Source: JASLDZ01 sp965199975 (GTDB taxonomy: Bacteria > Pseudomonadota > Alphaproteobacteria > Caulobacterales > Caulobacteraceae). From it: a stretch of DNA of 64,000 bases. The stretch spans positions 3,162,001 through 3,226,000 of the forward strand of contig OZ241340.1 of assembly GCA_965199975.1 (NCBI GenBank), read 5' to 3'. Of this stretch, positions 34,086 through 42,551 are shown in pieces. How positions within the stretch are numbered: the stretch's first letter is position 1; every line of letters starts with the position of its first letter. The notes under the pieces were generated by a model, which was not told where the DNA came from, ran no database searches, and worked only from the letters and a program-made list of their open reading frames with translations. The translations under genes were made by a program, and so were the position numbers.

Positions 34086-34979
34086 TCAGGCGTCCCGGAG
34101 CACCTCAGCCAGGAGCCGCGCTTCCGCGCCGCGGCTCGATCCCGCGCGCCACGCCACCACGATCTCGCGCCGGGCATGCGCGTCGGCCAGTGGTCGGGTC
34201 TCCACCTCGGCAAGGTCGGCCAAGCCGGCGCGCGCCGCCATGGCCGGCAGCAGCGAGACGCCCAGCCCCGCGCCCACCATCTGCACCAGGGTGGCGAGCG
34301 AGGTGGCGGCGAAGGCGGTCTCGTGGCCCGAGCCACGGCCCTCCACCCGGCAGGCGGCCAGGGCGTGGTCGCGCAGGCAGTGGCCGTCCTCCAGCAGGAT
34401 CAGCTCCTCGTCGGCCATGTCGTCGGCGTCGATCACCGTACGGTCGGCGAGACGATGGTGAGCGGGCATCGCAGCGACCAGCGCGTCCTCGCCCACAGTG
34501 GCGGTGTCGAGGCCCGTGATGTCCGCCGGGAGCGCGATCAGGGCCGCGTCGAGCTCGCCGGTGCGCAGGGCGGCGGCGAGGCGCTGCGTCTGCTCCTCGC
34601 GCAGGAAGAGGCGCAGCTCGGGGAAGCGCGCACGCAGCGCCGGCAGGGCGCGCGGCAGGAGGAAGGGCGCGATGGTGGGGATCACCCCCAGGCGGAAGCG
34701 GCCGCAGAGCGGGCGCCCCGCCGCCTGCGCCGCCTGCACCAGGTCCTCCGCGGCGGCCAGCACCTCGGCGGCGCGCCGGGCGGCGGCCTCGCCCACGGCG
34801 GTGAGCACAGCGCCCGCGCGCGCCCGCTCGACCACCGGGCCGCCCAGGGTGCGCTCAAGCTCCTGGATGCCGGCCGAGAGCGTCGGCTGGCTCACGTGCG
34901 CCGCCTGCGCCGCCTTGCTGAACGAACCGTGGCGCGCGAGCAGGGTGAGGTACTGGAGCTGGCGCAAGGTGGGGAGCAC
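34086..34979 (-). CDS. oxyR: Hydrogen peroxide-sensing regulator OxyR
   Basis: This is a LysR-type activator of peroxide defence, 297 residues. The N-terminal winged helix-turn-helix has TLRQLQYLTLLARHGSFSKA and AHVSQPTLSAGIQELE. The regulatory domain has the redox pair in LLEDGHCLRDHALAAC: Cys201 and Cys210, the same 9-residue spacing as E. coli Cys199/Cys208, so disulfide sensing should work. The GTG at 34979 gives the usual family start (MLPTLRQLQYL); the frame extends 12 codons upstream. It is divergent from ahpD with 47 bases between starts, where OxyR probably binds. Confidence 0.93.
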   Translation of the reverse strand: MLPTLRQLQYLTLLARHGSFSKAAQAAHVSQPTLSAGIQELERTLGGPVVERARAGAVLTAVGEAAARRAAEVLAAAEDLVQAAQAAGRPLCGRFRLGVIPTIAPFLLPRALPALRARFPELRLFLREEQTQRLAAALRTGELDAALIALPADITGLDTATVGEDALVAAMPAHHRLADRTVIDADDMADEELILLEDGHCLRDHALAACRVEGRGSGHETAFAATSLATLVQMVGAGLGVSLLPAMAARAGLADLAEVETRPLADAHARREIVVAWRAGSSRGAEARLLAEVLRDA

Positions 34980-35026
34980 GCGCCCTGGATAGCGCCGCCA
35001 CCCCTCAGCCGCCACCGGAGCGCCGC

Positions 35027-35557
35027 ATGTCCCTGACCGACCTCGCCGCCGCCTTGCCCGTCACCGCCGCCGACGTGGCCGAGAGCCTGCGGCTGCTCGA
35101 CGACGATCCGGTGCTGTCGGACACGCGGCGCAGCGGTTGCGCCGTGGCCTGCGCCTATGCGCTGGGCGAACCCAGGGTGCTGGAGGCGCTGGGCGACGGC
35201 GGGCTCGACCGCGATTGGCGCGCCGCGGCCAGCGCCGCCGCGGCGCTGATGGCCATGAACGCCGTCTACTACCGCGCGGTGAGGTCGATGAGCACGCCGC
35301 AGTACGCCACGCTGCCGGCGCGGCTCAGCATGAGGAAGTTAGGCGACCCGCCCATCGCCAAGACGGACTTCGATCTCCTCTGCCTGAGCGTGGCGGCCAT
35401 CTTCGGCTGCGGCGTTTGCCTGGACGCGCACGAGAAGGAGTTGCGCACGGGCGGAACCGACCCGGCCGTCATGCAGGCCGCCCTGCGCATGGCCGCGGTG
35501 ATCCATGCCTGCGCCGTGGTGCTGCGGGCCGAGGCCGCGGGAGGCGAGGACGGCTGA
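35027..35557 (+). CDS. ahpD: Alkylhydroperoxidase AhpD
   Basis: This is a 176-residue AhpD-like peroxidase/disulfide reductase. The active site is FGCGVCLDAHEKEL: Cys128 and Cys131 with His135, the arrangement of the known enzyme. The protein is all-helical; in other bacteria it reduces AhpC using lipoamide. It is expected to be under OxyR control because of the 47-bp divergent arrangement. ahpC, its usual neighbour, is not adjacent on either side. It is followed by an acyl-CoA dehydrogenase on the same strand, 87 bases on. Confidence 0.9.
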   Translation: MSLTDLAAALPVTAADVAESLRLLDDDPVLSDTRRSGCAVACAYALGEPRVLEALGDGGLDRDWRAAASAAAALMAMNAVYYRAVRSMSTPQYATLPARLSMRKLGDPPIAKTDFDLLCLSVAAIFGCGVCLDAHEKELRTGGTDPAVMQAALRMAAVIHACAVVLRAEAAGGEDG

Positions 35558-35644
35558 TCGGCATTGCCGCGGCCGGGCGTGGGGATCAAGATGAATGCTG
35601 ATCACCCACGATGACGCTGCATGTCGCCTCGGGAGGGCGCACCC

Positions 35645-36946
35645 ATGGACTTCGACTTTTCCGACCGCCAGCGCCACTGGATCGAGCGGGTGCAGCGCTT
35701 CATGGACGCCCACGTTCTTCCGGCCGCGCCGACCTACGAAGCGCAGATGGCCGCCTTCGGCGCCGACCGCTGGCAGGTTCCGGAGGTGATGGAGACGCTC
35801 AAGGCCAAGGCGAAGGCCGACGGGCTGTGGAACCTGTTCATGCCGCCGCACTCCGGCGCGCCCAAGCTCGATGACAGCTTCGGCTTCGACGGGCCGGGCC
35901 TGACCAACCTCGAATACGCGCCCTTGGCCGAGATCATGGGGCGGGTGGGCTTCGCCTCCGAGGTGTTCAACTGCTCGGCGCCCGACACCGGCAACATGGA
36001 GGTGCTGGAGCGCTACGGCACGCCCGAGCAGAAGGCGCAGTGGCTTGGACCATTGATGCAGGGCGAGATCCGCTCGGCGTTCCTGATGACCGAGCCCGCG
36101 GTCGCCTCGTCTGACGCCACCAACATCGAGACCCGCATCGAGCGCGACGGCGACGATTACGTGGTCACCGGCCGCAAGTGGTGGTCGTCCGGCGTGGGCG
36201 ACCCGCGCTGCAAGATCGCCATCGTCATGGGCAAGACCGACCCCGACGGCCCCAAGCACGCCCAGCAGAGCCAGATCCTCGTGCCGCTGGACGCCAAGGG
36301 CGTCGAGGTGAAGCGCATGCTGCCGGTGTTCGGCTTCGACGACGCGCCCCACGGCCACGCCGACGTGGTGCTCGACCATGTGCGCGTGCCCGCCGCGAAC
36401 CTTCTCCTGGGCGAGGGGCGCGGCTTCGAGATCGCGCAGGGCCGGCTCGGACCGGGCCGCATCCATCACTGCATGCGCACCATCGGCGTCGCGGAGACGG
36501 CGCTGGAGAAGATGGTGCGTCGCCTGCAGAGCCGCGTGGCCTTCGGCAAGCGCGTTTCCGACCAGTCGGTGTGGGAGCAGCGCGTGGGCGAGGCGCGCAC
36601 CGAGATCGAGATGTGCCGCCTGCTCTGCCTCAAGGCCGCCGACATGATGGACAAGGCCGGCAACAAGGGCGCCCGCGCCGAGATCGCCATGATCAAGGTG
36701 GCCGCGCCGCGCATGGCGTTGAAGATCATCGACGACGCCATCCAGGCCTTCGGCGGCGCCGGCGTCACCACCGACGCGGGGCTCGCCAAGATGTACGCCG
36801 GCATCCGCACCCTGCGCATCGCCGACGGGCCCGACGAGGTGCACAACCGCACCGTCGCGCGCATGGAATTCGGTCGCTACGCCGATGCGCCCACGCGCGC
36901 CAACGACGAGGCGCAGCGCCGGATGGAGGTGGTGGGCAGCCGCTGA
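35645..36946 (+). CDS. Acyl-CoA dehydrogenase family protein (ACAD11-like)
   Basis: This is a 433-residue flavin enzyme oxidising acyl-CoA to 2-enoyl-CoA and feeding electrons to ETF; etfBA is at 885-2581. Family segments are SAFLMTEPAVASSDATNI, TGRKWWSSGVGDPRCKIAIV, GPGRIHHCMRTIGVAETAL, QAFGGAGVTTDAGLAKMYA and RIADGPDEVHNRTVARMEF. The WWSSG and GPGRIHHCMR forms resemble the ACAD10/11 branch, suggesting long, branched or hydroxy-acyl substrates; this is uncertain. GGGAGG lies 8 bases before the ATG at 35645, which is chosen over the frame opening at 35621. Confidence 0.9.
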   Translation: MDFDFSDRQRHWIERVQRFMDAHVLPAAPTYEAQMAAFGADRWQVPEVMETLKAKAKADGLWNLFMPPHSGAPKLDDSFGFDGPGLTNLEYAPLAEIMGRVGFASEVFNCSAPDTGNMEVLERYGTPEQKAQWLGPLMQGEIRSAFLMTEPAVASSDATNIETRIERDGDDYVVTGRKWWSSGVGDPRCKIAIVMGKTDPDGPKHAQQSQILVPLDAKGVEVKRMLPVFGFDDAPHGHADVVLDHVRVPAANLLLGEGRGFEIAQGRLGPGRIHHCMRTIGVAETALEKMVRRLQSRVAFGKRVSDQSVWEQRVGEARTEIEMCRLLCLKAADMMDKAGNKGARAEIAMIKVAAPRMALKIIDDAIQAFGGAGVTTDAGLAKMYAGIRTLRIADGPDEVHNRTVARMEFGRYADAPTRANDEAQRRMEVVGSR

Positions 36947-37023
36947 CGCCGCCTGGGCGGCGCGGCGGCTCGCGTGTGAAGCGATGAGGACTCCCGCAAC
37001 CGCGGCAGCCGCGCTACGTTGCC

Positions 37024-37038
37024 TTAACAAGTCGTTAA
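37024..37038 (+). promoter_or_regulatory. Perfect CtrA box TTAA-CAAGTCG-TTAA
   Basis: The sequence is an exact match to the Caulobacter CtrA consensus TTAA-N7-TTAA, in a genome where TTAA is rare (about a dozen cases seen in 64 kb). It lies 15 bases before the ATG of a 48-residue ORF and 170 bases before the 37208 gene. That is too close to the small ORF's start for a long leader, so CtrA might repress there or activate a nearby promoter. ChpT, the direct phosphodonor of CtrA, is encoded in this same window. Confidence 0.6.
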
Positions 37039-37053
37039 GGGGCGTACCGGCGC

Positions 37054-37200
37054 ATGCGCGAAATCATCACGACGACGGGCGCGTCGCTGTTCACGGCAGG
37101 CGTGCTGATCGCGCAGGCGATCGCCGCCCCCGCCCCCACCTCAACTCCTGCCGCTGCACCCGTAACACCGCACGCAACGATCGCCGCCGTCGCGCGCTGA
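37054..37200 (+). CDS. Small hydrophobic protein, 48 residues, unknown
   Basis: This is a short ORF directly behind the CtrA box. It opens MREIITTTGASLFTAGVLIAQ, then an Ala/Pro/Thr-rich tail. Residues about 8-25 form a hydrophobic segment that could be a single transmembrane helix or a signal peptide with cleavage after AIA. AAGGGG (37037-37042) lies about 11 bases before the ATG, a long but usable spacing. It ends 7 bases before the next gene, so both are probably on one transcript. No family is recognised. Short length keeps confidence moderate. Confidence 0.5.
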   Translation: MREIITTTGASLFTAGVLIAQAIAAPAPTSTPAAAPVTPHATIAAVAR

Positions 37201-37207
37201 GGGCCGC

Positions 37208-37522
37208 ATGGCCCGCTTCGTGAAATTCGTCGGCGTCCACGGCGAAGTCGCCGTCAACGCCGAGCATGTGCTCTATGCGGCCCCCTTGCCGGAGACCGGT
37301 GATTGCTGGCTGTACTTCGGCGGCAAAGGGCAGGCCGAGGAGGGAAAGCCGGCGGTTATCGTCGTGCAGGTCAAGGGCGCCCTCGATGACGTGCTCGCCG
37401 CGCTCGAGGCTTCGGCCAGGTCCCACGACAGAGTCGCCACCGCCGCCGACCAGTCCGACGATCGGCCACCGCTGCAAGCCGCCGCCGAGGACGAGCCAAC
37501 GCTCCTGCCGCCCCCGCGCTGA
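37208..37522 (+). CDS. Hypothetical protein, 104 residues
   Basis: This is a small soluble protein. The first part (FVKFVGVHGEVAVNAEHVLYAAP, about 4-26) resembles short beta-rich proteins that read 'amino acids at fixed places in a strand'; the middle has AVIVVQVKGALDDVLAALEA, and the tail is acidic and Pro-rich with low complexity. No domain is recognised with confidence. It follows the micro-ORF by 7 bases and precedes the HerA-like ATPase by about 56 bases, all on the plus strand. Confidence 0.6.
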   Translation: MARFVKFVGVHGEVAVNAEHVLYAAPLPETGDCWLYFGGKGQAEEGKPAVIVVQVKGALDDVLAALEASARSHDRVATAADQSDDRPPLQAAAEDEPTLLPPPR

Positions 37523-37578
37523 TCCACCCTATGGCGGCGAGCGCGTGCTACGCCTCGCCCGAGCTGCGGGAGGGCTGG

Positions 37579-39066
37579 ATGGACGTTCGCACAGGTGAGA
37601 TCCTCGTAGGGCTGGGCGAGGACGGCGCGCCGGTCGCGTTGAGACTCGATCGCGCCAACCGCCACGGCCTGATCGCCGGCGCCACCGGCACGGGCAAGAC
37701 CGTCACCCTGCAGGTGCTGGCCGAAGCCTTCAGCCGCGCGGGCGTCCCGGTGTTCGCCGCCGACGTGAAGGGCGACCTCTCCGGGATCAGCCAGCCGGCG
37801 CAACCTTCCGACAAGCTCAACGCCCGGGCTCAGGCGCTGGGCGTTCAGCTCTCACCGTCCGCCTGCCCGACCATCTTCTGGGACCTGTTCGGCGCGCAGG
37901 GCCACCCCGTGCGCGCCACCATCAGCGACATCGGTCCGGTGCTGCTGGCGCGGCTGCTGCAACTCAGCGACGTGCAGGCGGGCGTGCTCAACGTGGTCTT
38001 CCACGTGGCCGACCAGGAGGGCCTGCTGCTCCTCGACCTGGACGACCTGCAGGCGGCCCTGCGGCACGTGGGCGAGAATGCCGCCACCTACGGCCCGCAG
38101 TACGGCAACGTGGCGCCCGCAAGCATCGCTTCGATCCAGCGCGGCCTGCTGCAGATGCGCACCTCCGGCGGCGACCACCTGTTCGGCGAGCCGGCGCTGA
38201 AGCTCGGCGACCTGATGCGCTGCGACACCACCGGCCATGGCTTCGTCAGCGTGCTCGCCGCCGACAAGCTGATCAACGATCCTTCGCTATACGCCGTCTT
38301 CCTGCTGTGGCTGATGAGCGAACTGTTCGAGGCGCTGCCGGAGGTGGGCGATCCCGACAAGCCCCGCCTCGTGTTCTTCTTCGACGAGGCGCACCTGCTG
38401 TTCACCGACGCCCCCAAACCCTTGCTGGAGAAGGTCGAGCAGGTCGTGCGGCTGATCCGCTCCAAGGGCGTGGGCATCTACTTCGTCACCCAGAATCCGC
38501 AGGACGTGCCCGACACCATACTGGCGCAGCTCGGCATGCGGGTGGAACACGCGCTGCGCGCCTACACGCCGTCCGAGCAGGCGGCGCTGAAGGCCGCGGC
38601 CATGAGCTTTCGCGCCAACCCCGCCTTCGACACGGGCGAGGCCATCCAGGCGCTGGGTGTGGGCGAGGCGCTGGTCTCGGCGCTGGACGAGAGCGGCGCC
38701 CCCACCATAGTGCGCAAGACGCGCATCCGCCCGCCGAACTCGCGCATCGGCCCCGTCACCGCCGACGAGCGCGCCGCCACCATGCGCAACAGCCCCGTCG
38801 CCGGCGTCTACGATCAGGCGGTCAACCGCGAGAGCGCCTACGAGGTGCTCAAGACCCGCACCGAAGCCAAGGCCGCCGCCGCCGCGCCGCCCGCGAGCGC
38901 CCCCGCCCAGGTCGCCGCCCGCGCCTCCGGCCGCCCCAGCCTCGCCGACGCCATGCTCACCTCCGCCATGCGCGCGGCGAGCTCCAGCCTAGGCCGCCAG
39001 ATGGCCAACCAGGTGGGCCGCGCCTTGATCCGCGGCGTGCTGGGCTCGATCTCCCGCGGGCGGTGA
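37579..39066 (+). CDS. HerA-like ATPase, DUF853 (YjgR type)
   Basis: This is a 495-residue P-loop ATPase of the HerA/FtsK superfamily, DUF853 branch. Walker A is GATGTGKTVTLQ, followed by VFAADVKGDLSG. Walker B is LVFFFDEAHLLF, and the motif VGIYFVTQNPQDVPD follows (sensor-like). The C-terminal 60 residues are Ala-rich low complexity. The family is predicted to pump or remodel DNA or protein, but its role is not known. The ATG at 37579 has GGGAGGG just upstream; an ATG at 37531 would add 16 residues and lacks a clear site. It could share a transcript with the two small genes before it. Confidence 0.85.
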   Translation: MDVRTGEILVGLGEDGAPVALRLDRANRHGLIAGATGTGKTVTLQVLAEAFSRAGVPVFAADVKGDLSGISQPAQPSDKLNARAQALGVQLSPSACPTIFWDLFGAQGHPVRATISDIGPVLLARLLQLSDVQAGVLNVVFHVADQEGLLLLDLDDLQAALRHVGENAATYGPQYGNVAPASIASIQRGLLQMRTSGGDHLFGEPALKLGDLMRCDTTGHGFVSVLAADKLINDPSLYAVFLLWLMSELFEALPEVGDPDKPRLVFFFDEAHLLFTDAPKPLLEKVEQVVRLIRSKGVGIYFVTQNPQDVPDTILAQLGMRVEHALRAYTPSEQAALKAAAMSFRANPAFDTGEAIQALGVGEALVSALDESGAPTIVRKTRIRPPNSRIGPVTADERAATMRNSPVAGVYDQAVNRESAYEVLKTRTEAKAAAAAPPASAPAQVAARASGRPSLADAMLTSAMRAASSSLGRQMANQVGRALIRGVLGSISRGR

Positions 39067-39082
39067 AATCAACGAGGCGCAG

Positions 39083-39427
39083 ATGAAGATCGACGGCAAG
39101 ATCGACTATGTGGAGCTGCCCGGCGGCGATCCGCCCGCCACCAAGCGCTTCTACGCCGAGGCGTTCGGCTGGCGCTTCGTCGACTACGGCCCGACCTACG
39201 CCGCCTTCGACGAGGGCCTGGAGGGCGGCTTCCAGGCCGATGCCGCCGAGGCGCCGTCGGCCCCGCTGGTGGTGCTTTGGGCCGACGACCTCGAAGCCAT
39301 GCTGGCCAAGGTGCAGGCGGCCGGCGGCGCCGTCACCCGCCCGATATTCCCGTTCCCCGGCGGCCGCCGTTTCCACTTCCGCGACCCCGCCGGCAATGAA
39401 CTCGCGGTGGTGACCGGCGAGGCCTAA
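39083..39427 (+). CDS. VOC (glyoxalase-like) family protein
   Basis: This is a 114-residue single-module vicinal-oxygen-chelate protein. It shows the two beta-alpha-beta halves: KIDYVELPGGDPPATKRFYAEAFGWRF, read as KIDYVELPGGDPP then FYAEAFGW, and ADDLEAMLAKVQAAGG...FHFRDPAGNELAVV. A Glu at the end of the second half (PAGNELAVV) fits a metal ligand; the first His ligand is not obvious (DYVELPG has none), so metal use may differ. Probably acts as a dimer in the cytoplasm. Substrate unknown. It follows the HerA gene by 16 bases. Confidence 0.78.
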   Translation: MKIDGKIDYVELPGGDPPATKRFYAEAFGWRFVDYGPTYAAFDEGLEGGFQADAAEAPSAPLVVLWADDLEAMLAKVQAAGGAVTRPIFPFPGGRRFHFRDPAGNELAVVTGEA

Positions 39428-39454
39428 GGTGGAAACCGCCGGGAGGATGACGCT

Positions 39455-40045
39455 GTGCGAGACCTGATCCTGAAGATGACCATGTCGCTCGACGGCTTCG
39501 TCAGCGACCTGGAGGGTCGCAATACGTGGATGTTCGGCGGTGATCAGGAGGCGAAGGCCTGGTCTGTCGAGACCCTCCGGGGCGGGGGCCTGCACATCAT
39601 GGGCAGCCGCACCTTCCGCGCCATGGCCGCCTATTGGCCGAGCGCCACCGACGCGTTCGCACCGCCGATGAACCAGATCCCAAAGGCCGTCTTCTCACGC
39701 CTGGGTCCGGCCATCCTGCGCGAAATGAAGACGCCAGTGGGGCCGGATGAAACCGGTGGGCAGAGCTGGGCGAACGCCGAAGTGGCGAGCGGGGAGTTGG
39801 AGGAGGAGATCGCCAAGCTGAAAGCAAGGGACGGCAAGCCGATCATCGCCCACGGCGGCGTCAGCTTCGCTCGCAGCCTTGTCGGCCGGCGGCTGGTCGA
39901 CCAGTTCGTGCTGCTTGTTGCGCCCGTGGCGCTGGGCGAAGGCCGCCCGCTCTTCTCGGCGCTCGCCGCGCCGACGCCGCTCAAGCTGATCAGCTCGAGG
40001 GCGTTTGCGGGCGGCGCCGTGGCTCAGGTGTACCGAGCGACGTAG
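39455..40045 (+). CDS. RibD C-terminal / dihydrofolate-reductase-like protein
   Basis: This is a 196-residue member of the RibD C-terminal domain group, often annotated 'dihydrofolate reductase family'. It starts LILKMTMSLDGFVSDLEG, has HIMGSRTFRAMAAYWP in the cofactor region, and GKPIIAHGGVSFARSLVGRRLVDQF, which fits the NADP-binding loop. The end LLVAPVALGEGRPLFSAL is typical. Members are NADPH-dependent reductases with mostly unknown substrates. The GTG at 39455 follows GGGAGGA by about 8 bases. It lies 27 bases after the VOC gene. Confidence 0.82.
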   Translation: MRDLILKMTMSLDGFVSDLEGRNTWMFGGDQEAKAWSVETLRGGGLHIMGSRTFRAMAAYWPSATDAFAPPMNQIPKAVFSRLGPAILREMKTPVGPDETGGQSWANAEVASGELEEEIAKLKARDGKPIIAHGGVSFARSLVGRRLVDQFVLLVAPVALGEGRPLFSALAAPTPLKLISSRAFAGGAVAQVYRAT

Positions 40046-40055
40046 ATCGCGTCCG

Positions 40056-40490
40056 TCAGAGATTGGCCTCGAACCAGGCGATCACCGTCTGCGGGCTGTG
40101 TCCGGCGTAGGGCACAATGTAGTGGAACGCGCCGCTGGACAGGCTCTCGGACTCGGCCGCGCCGTTCGACACCGTCACCGTCCGGATCTTGGCGGCCACC
40201 GATTGCTTGCCCGCGTCGCTCTGGCAGACGTGCTTCAGCGCGTCCGTCACGTTGGCGACGTAGGCCCAGGGATTCTGGTTGTTCTCGTCGTCCAGCACGT
40301 GGGAGTAGGACGCGTAGTCGACCTGAAAGACGATGTGTGTTCCGCAGGCCGCGTTGGTCTGGCGCGCGAGATTGGCCACCTGCTCGCGGTCGTGCGCAGC
40401 CATCTCCTTCAGTTTCAAGCTTTGCGCCGAAGCTGAAGACGCCGCCGCCAAGGCGATCCCTGTAGCAGCGATGAGGAAAATACGGCTCAT
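40056..40490 (-). CDS. Exported protein, unknown
   Basis: This is a 144-residue protein with a signal peptide (about residues 1-22, ending ASA). The mature part has cysteines in NAACGTHIVF and LKHVCQSD. No transmembrane segment follows, so a periplasmic location is likely. The ATG at 40490 has AGGGG upstream; the frame extends 11 codons further. It converges with the RibD-like gene (10 bases between stops). No family is recognised. Confidence 0.6.
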   Translation of the reverse strand: MSRIFLIAATGIALAAASSASAQSLKLKEMAAHDREQVANLARQTNAACGTHIVFQVDYASYSHVLDDENNQNPWAYVANVTDALKHVCQSDAGKQSVAAKIRTVTVSNGAAESESLSSGAFHYIVPYAGHSPQTVIAWFEANL

Positions 40491-40614
40491 GTCATGCCCC
40501 TGACTGTAGTGTGCGGACGACACCGGACGGATGACGCTGACGCGACCATCCGGTTACTGAGGAACGGGTGTTTATCGTGAAGGTTGCCGCCAAGCTTTGG
40601 GGGAGGGCGGGATC

Positions 40615-41595
40615 TTGAGCCGTCACCGGACGCACCGAACGGGTCACCATGGCCCGCCCCAAGGGGTCCGGGAGACGGTCGGATCGGCCTGCGTCAACCA
40701 CAGCTGGGCGGCGCGTGCAGCCGCGCTGCAGGTCGAGCGGAGCGCGCAGTGGGCGCTGATCCTCACCTTGATGACGCTGATGGTCGCCACCCTCGCCTGG
40801 ACCGTCGTGCTGGTTCCCGGGCCGGGGAGTCCGCGGGGCTCGCCCGTGTTCTGGCTGCTGGCCATCCCGCTCCTGGTGTTCAGCGCTGGTCTCCAGCCGG
40901 TCGGTCGCTGGAGCGCCCATGCGGTGTGGCCAGTGCTGCTGAGCGGCCCGGTCGCGGCGGGCGCGGCCCTGCTCGTGGCGCGCGGGGAGGTCGCGCCCCG
41001 GCTGGCGACACCGGGCCCGATGGCCGTGATCCTGGCGATCTGCACAGCCTTCGCGATCGGCGGCGTCGTCCTCCTGCGGCGCTCGAGCCTGCCGGGGGGC
41101 GGGCGACCCCCGCGCTACCTCGCCCCGGGGACGCTTGCCCCTGGCGCGCGGCCGGTCTCCTGGGAGCTGGTCGACGTGATGCGGACCGGCTCGCTGGCGG
41201 TCAGCGGGGCGCTGATGAACGCCATGTTTTTCGCCATCGCCGTAAGCGTCATGACCGAGTCGCTCTGGCCCATCGCCATCTCCGTCACTGTCGCGGTCGT
41301 GCCCGTCGTGCTGACGGGGTATCTGGTCATGCGCGCGGGATGGGGCCTGTCGCGCGGCCGCCCAGGCGCGGCGGCGCAGCTGCATTTCGGGCTGTGGGTG
41401 GGTGCGGCGTCCGCCGCGCTGTTCTGGGCGATGTTCCTCGCTTGGCCGATGGTCGCCGCGCTGAAGATCGGCTTCAGCGTGTTCATGGGCCCGCTGACCG
41501 CGGCTGCGGCGTGGAGCGCGCACCGGAGCTGGAGCAAGCTCGTCGCCGCCGGCGGCGACCAGGTGCTGGCGCACGCGACGCCGCCCACGCCCTAG
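40615..41595 (+). CDS. Polytopic membrane protein, unknown
   Basis: This is a 326-residue protein with about seven or eight hydrophobic segments, among them LILTLMTLMVATLAWTVVLV, FWLLAIPLLVFSAGL, VILAICTAFAIGGVVLL, FFAIAVSVM, IAISVTVAVVPVVLTGYLV and LWVGAASAALFWAMFLAW. The N-terminal 40 residues are polar and basic. The TTG at 40615 has GGGAGGG 7 bases upstream, which decides the start; the frame opens at 40597. No conserved motif or family is recognised. It is a lone gene, divergent from the exported-protein gene at 40490. Confidence 0.55.
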   Translation: MSRHRTHRTGHHGPPQGVRETVGSACVNHSWAARAAALQVERSAQWALILTLMTLMVATLAWTVVLVPGPGSPRGSPVFWLLAIPLLVFSAGLQPVGRWSAHAVWPVLLSGPVAAGAALLVARGEVAPRLATPGPMAVILAICTAFAIGGVVLLRRSSLPGGGRPPRYLAPGTLAPGARPVSWELVDVMRTGSLAVSGALMNAMFFAIAVSVMTESLWPIAISVTVAVVPVVLTGYLVMRAGWGLSRGRPGAAAQLHFGLWVGAASAALFWAMFLAWPMVAALKIGFSVFMGPLTAAAAWSAHRSWSKLVAAGGDQVLAHATPPTP

Positions 41596-41693
41596 CCTGC
41601 CGCGTCGGTCAGCGGCCCGCGACGTGACCGCGATCGACCGGGCGGCGGGCGGCGATACCCTGGCGCGCCCAAGTCGCCGAAAGATGCGGCGGC

Positions 41694-42551
41694 TCAGGAC
41701 GCGGGGGCGGAGAACAACTGCGACAGCGGCGTCATCGTCTCCACAGCCGTCTTCGCCGGACGCAGCAGGATCGAGCGGCGAGGCGGCAGGTACCAGAGCA
41801 GCATCCGTACCTGCGCAGTGCGATGCTGCGGATCCGGGAACTCCTCGAAGCTGCGGCTCAGCATCAGGTTGCGCGAGGGCGCCATCGCGGGGTCCACGAA
41901 CAGGGTCACCCGCGGATCGGCCATCTTCCAGCCGGCCGTCAGGTGGTGGTGAAGCGCGCGGGCGGTGGCCGGCGGCAGGTAGTCGGCGGAGGGCGCGCCC
42001 ACCAGCACCCTGCGGCCCTTGGAGGCCGTGAGCGTCTCCATGCCGTCGTCGGCGGCGACGGGCGGTTTGCGCGCCAGCTCCGCCAGGTCGAGGGGATCGC
42101 CGCGCCAGGAGTCCAACCGCAGCAGGCTGTCGAGCAGGCCCATGGAGAACACGAAGGCCGGCTCCGTCGCTTCGGGCGTCGCGAACAGCGCGGCCCCGGT
42201 CGCATGTTCGACCGCGCCTGCCGCGAGGTTTGCGAGCGAGTTGGACTCGAACGCCTTGGCCGGCGTCGGGATCTGCAGGCGCAGGTAGCTGAACCCGTCG
42301 GGACCCTCGAATACTGCTCTCGAGCCCACCTCGATCGAAGCGTTCCAGGCCGCATCGAAGAAGCGCTCGCGCCAGGCGTCGTCGGGCGGCGAGGGCGGCG
42401 CGGCGACCAGCTCCGCCAGCCGGCTGGTCAGCGCCAGGTCGAACATCCGCGCGCGATCAAGGCCGAAGCGAGCCGGCGCCCCCGCCGGCCCCGGCGCCGG
42501 CACGGGCGCGGTTGCGCCGATGGAACCGCCGAGCAGTCTGGGCCATCGCAT
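41694..42551 (-). CDS. Hypothetical protein, 285 residues
   Basis: I do not recognise this soluble protein. It has a Pro/Ala-rich start, a helical segment (FDLALTSRLAELVAAPPSPP), and a compact C-terminal region with MADPRVTLFVDPAMAPSRNLMLSRSFEEF. There is no signal peptide. The ATG at 42551 follows AAGAGG, which decides it over the open frame running to 42791. Codon choice looks like the rest of the genome, so it is a real core gene. It is divergent from the exported-protein gene at 42798. The 246 bp between hold nothing I can name. Confidence 0.6.
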   Translation of the reverse strand: MRWPRLLGGSIGATAPVPAPGPAGAPARFGLDRARMFDLALTSRLAELVAAPPSPPDDAWRERFFDAAWNASIEVGSRAVFEGPDGFSYLRLQIPTPAKAFESNSLANLAAGAVEHATGAALFATPEATEPAFVFSMGLLDSLLRLDSWRGDPLDLAELARKPPVAADDGMETLTASKGRRVLVGAPSADYLPPATARALHHHLTAGWKMADPRVTLFVDPAMAPSRNLMLSRSFEEFPDPQHRTAQVRMLLWYLPPRRSILLRPAKTAVETMTPLSQLFSAPAS

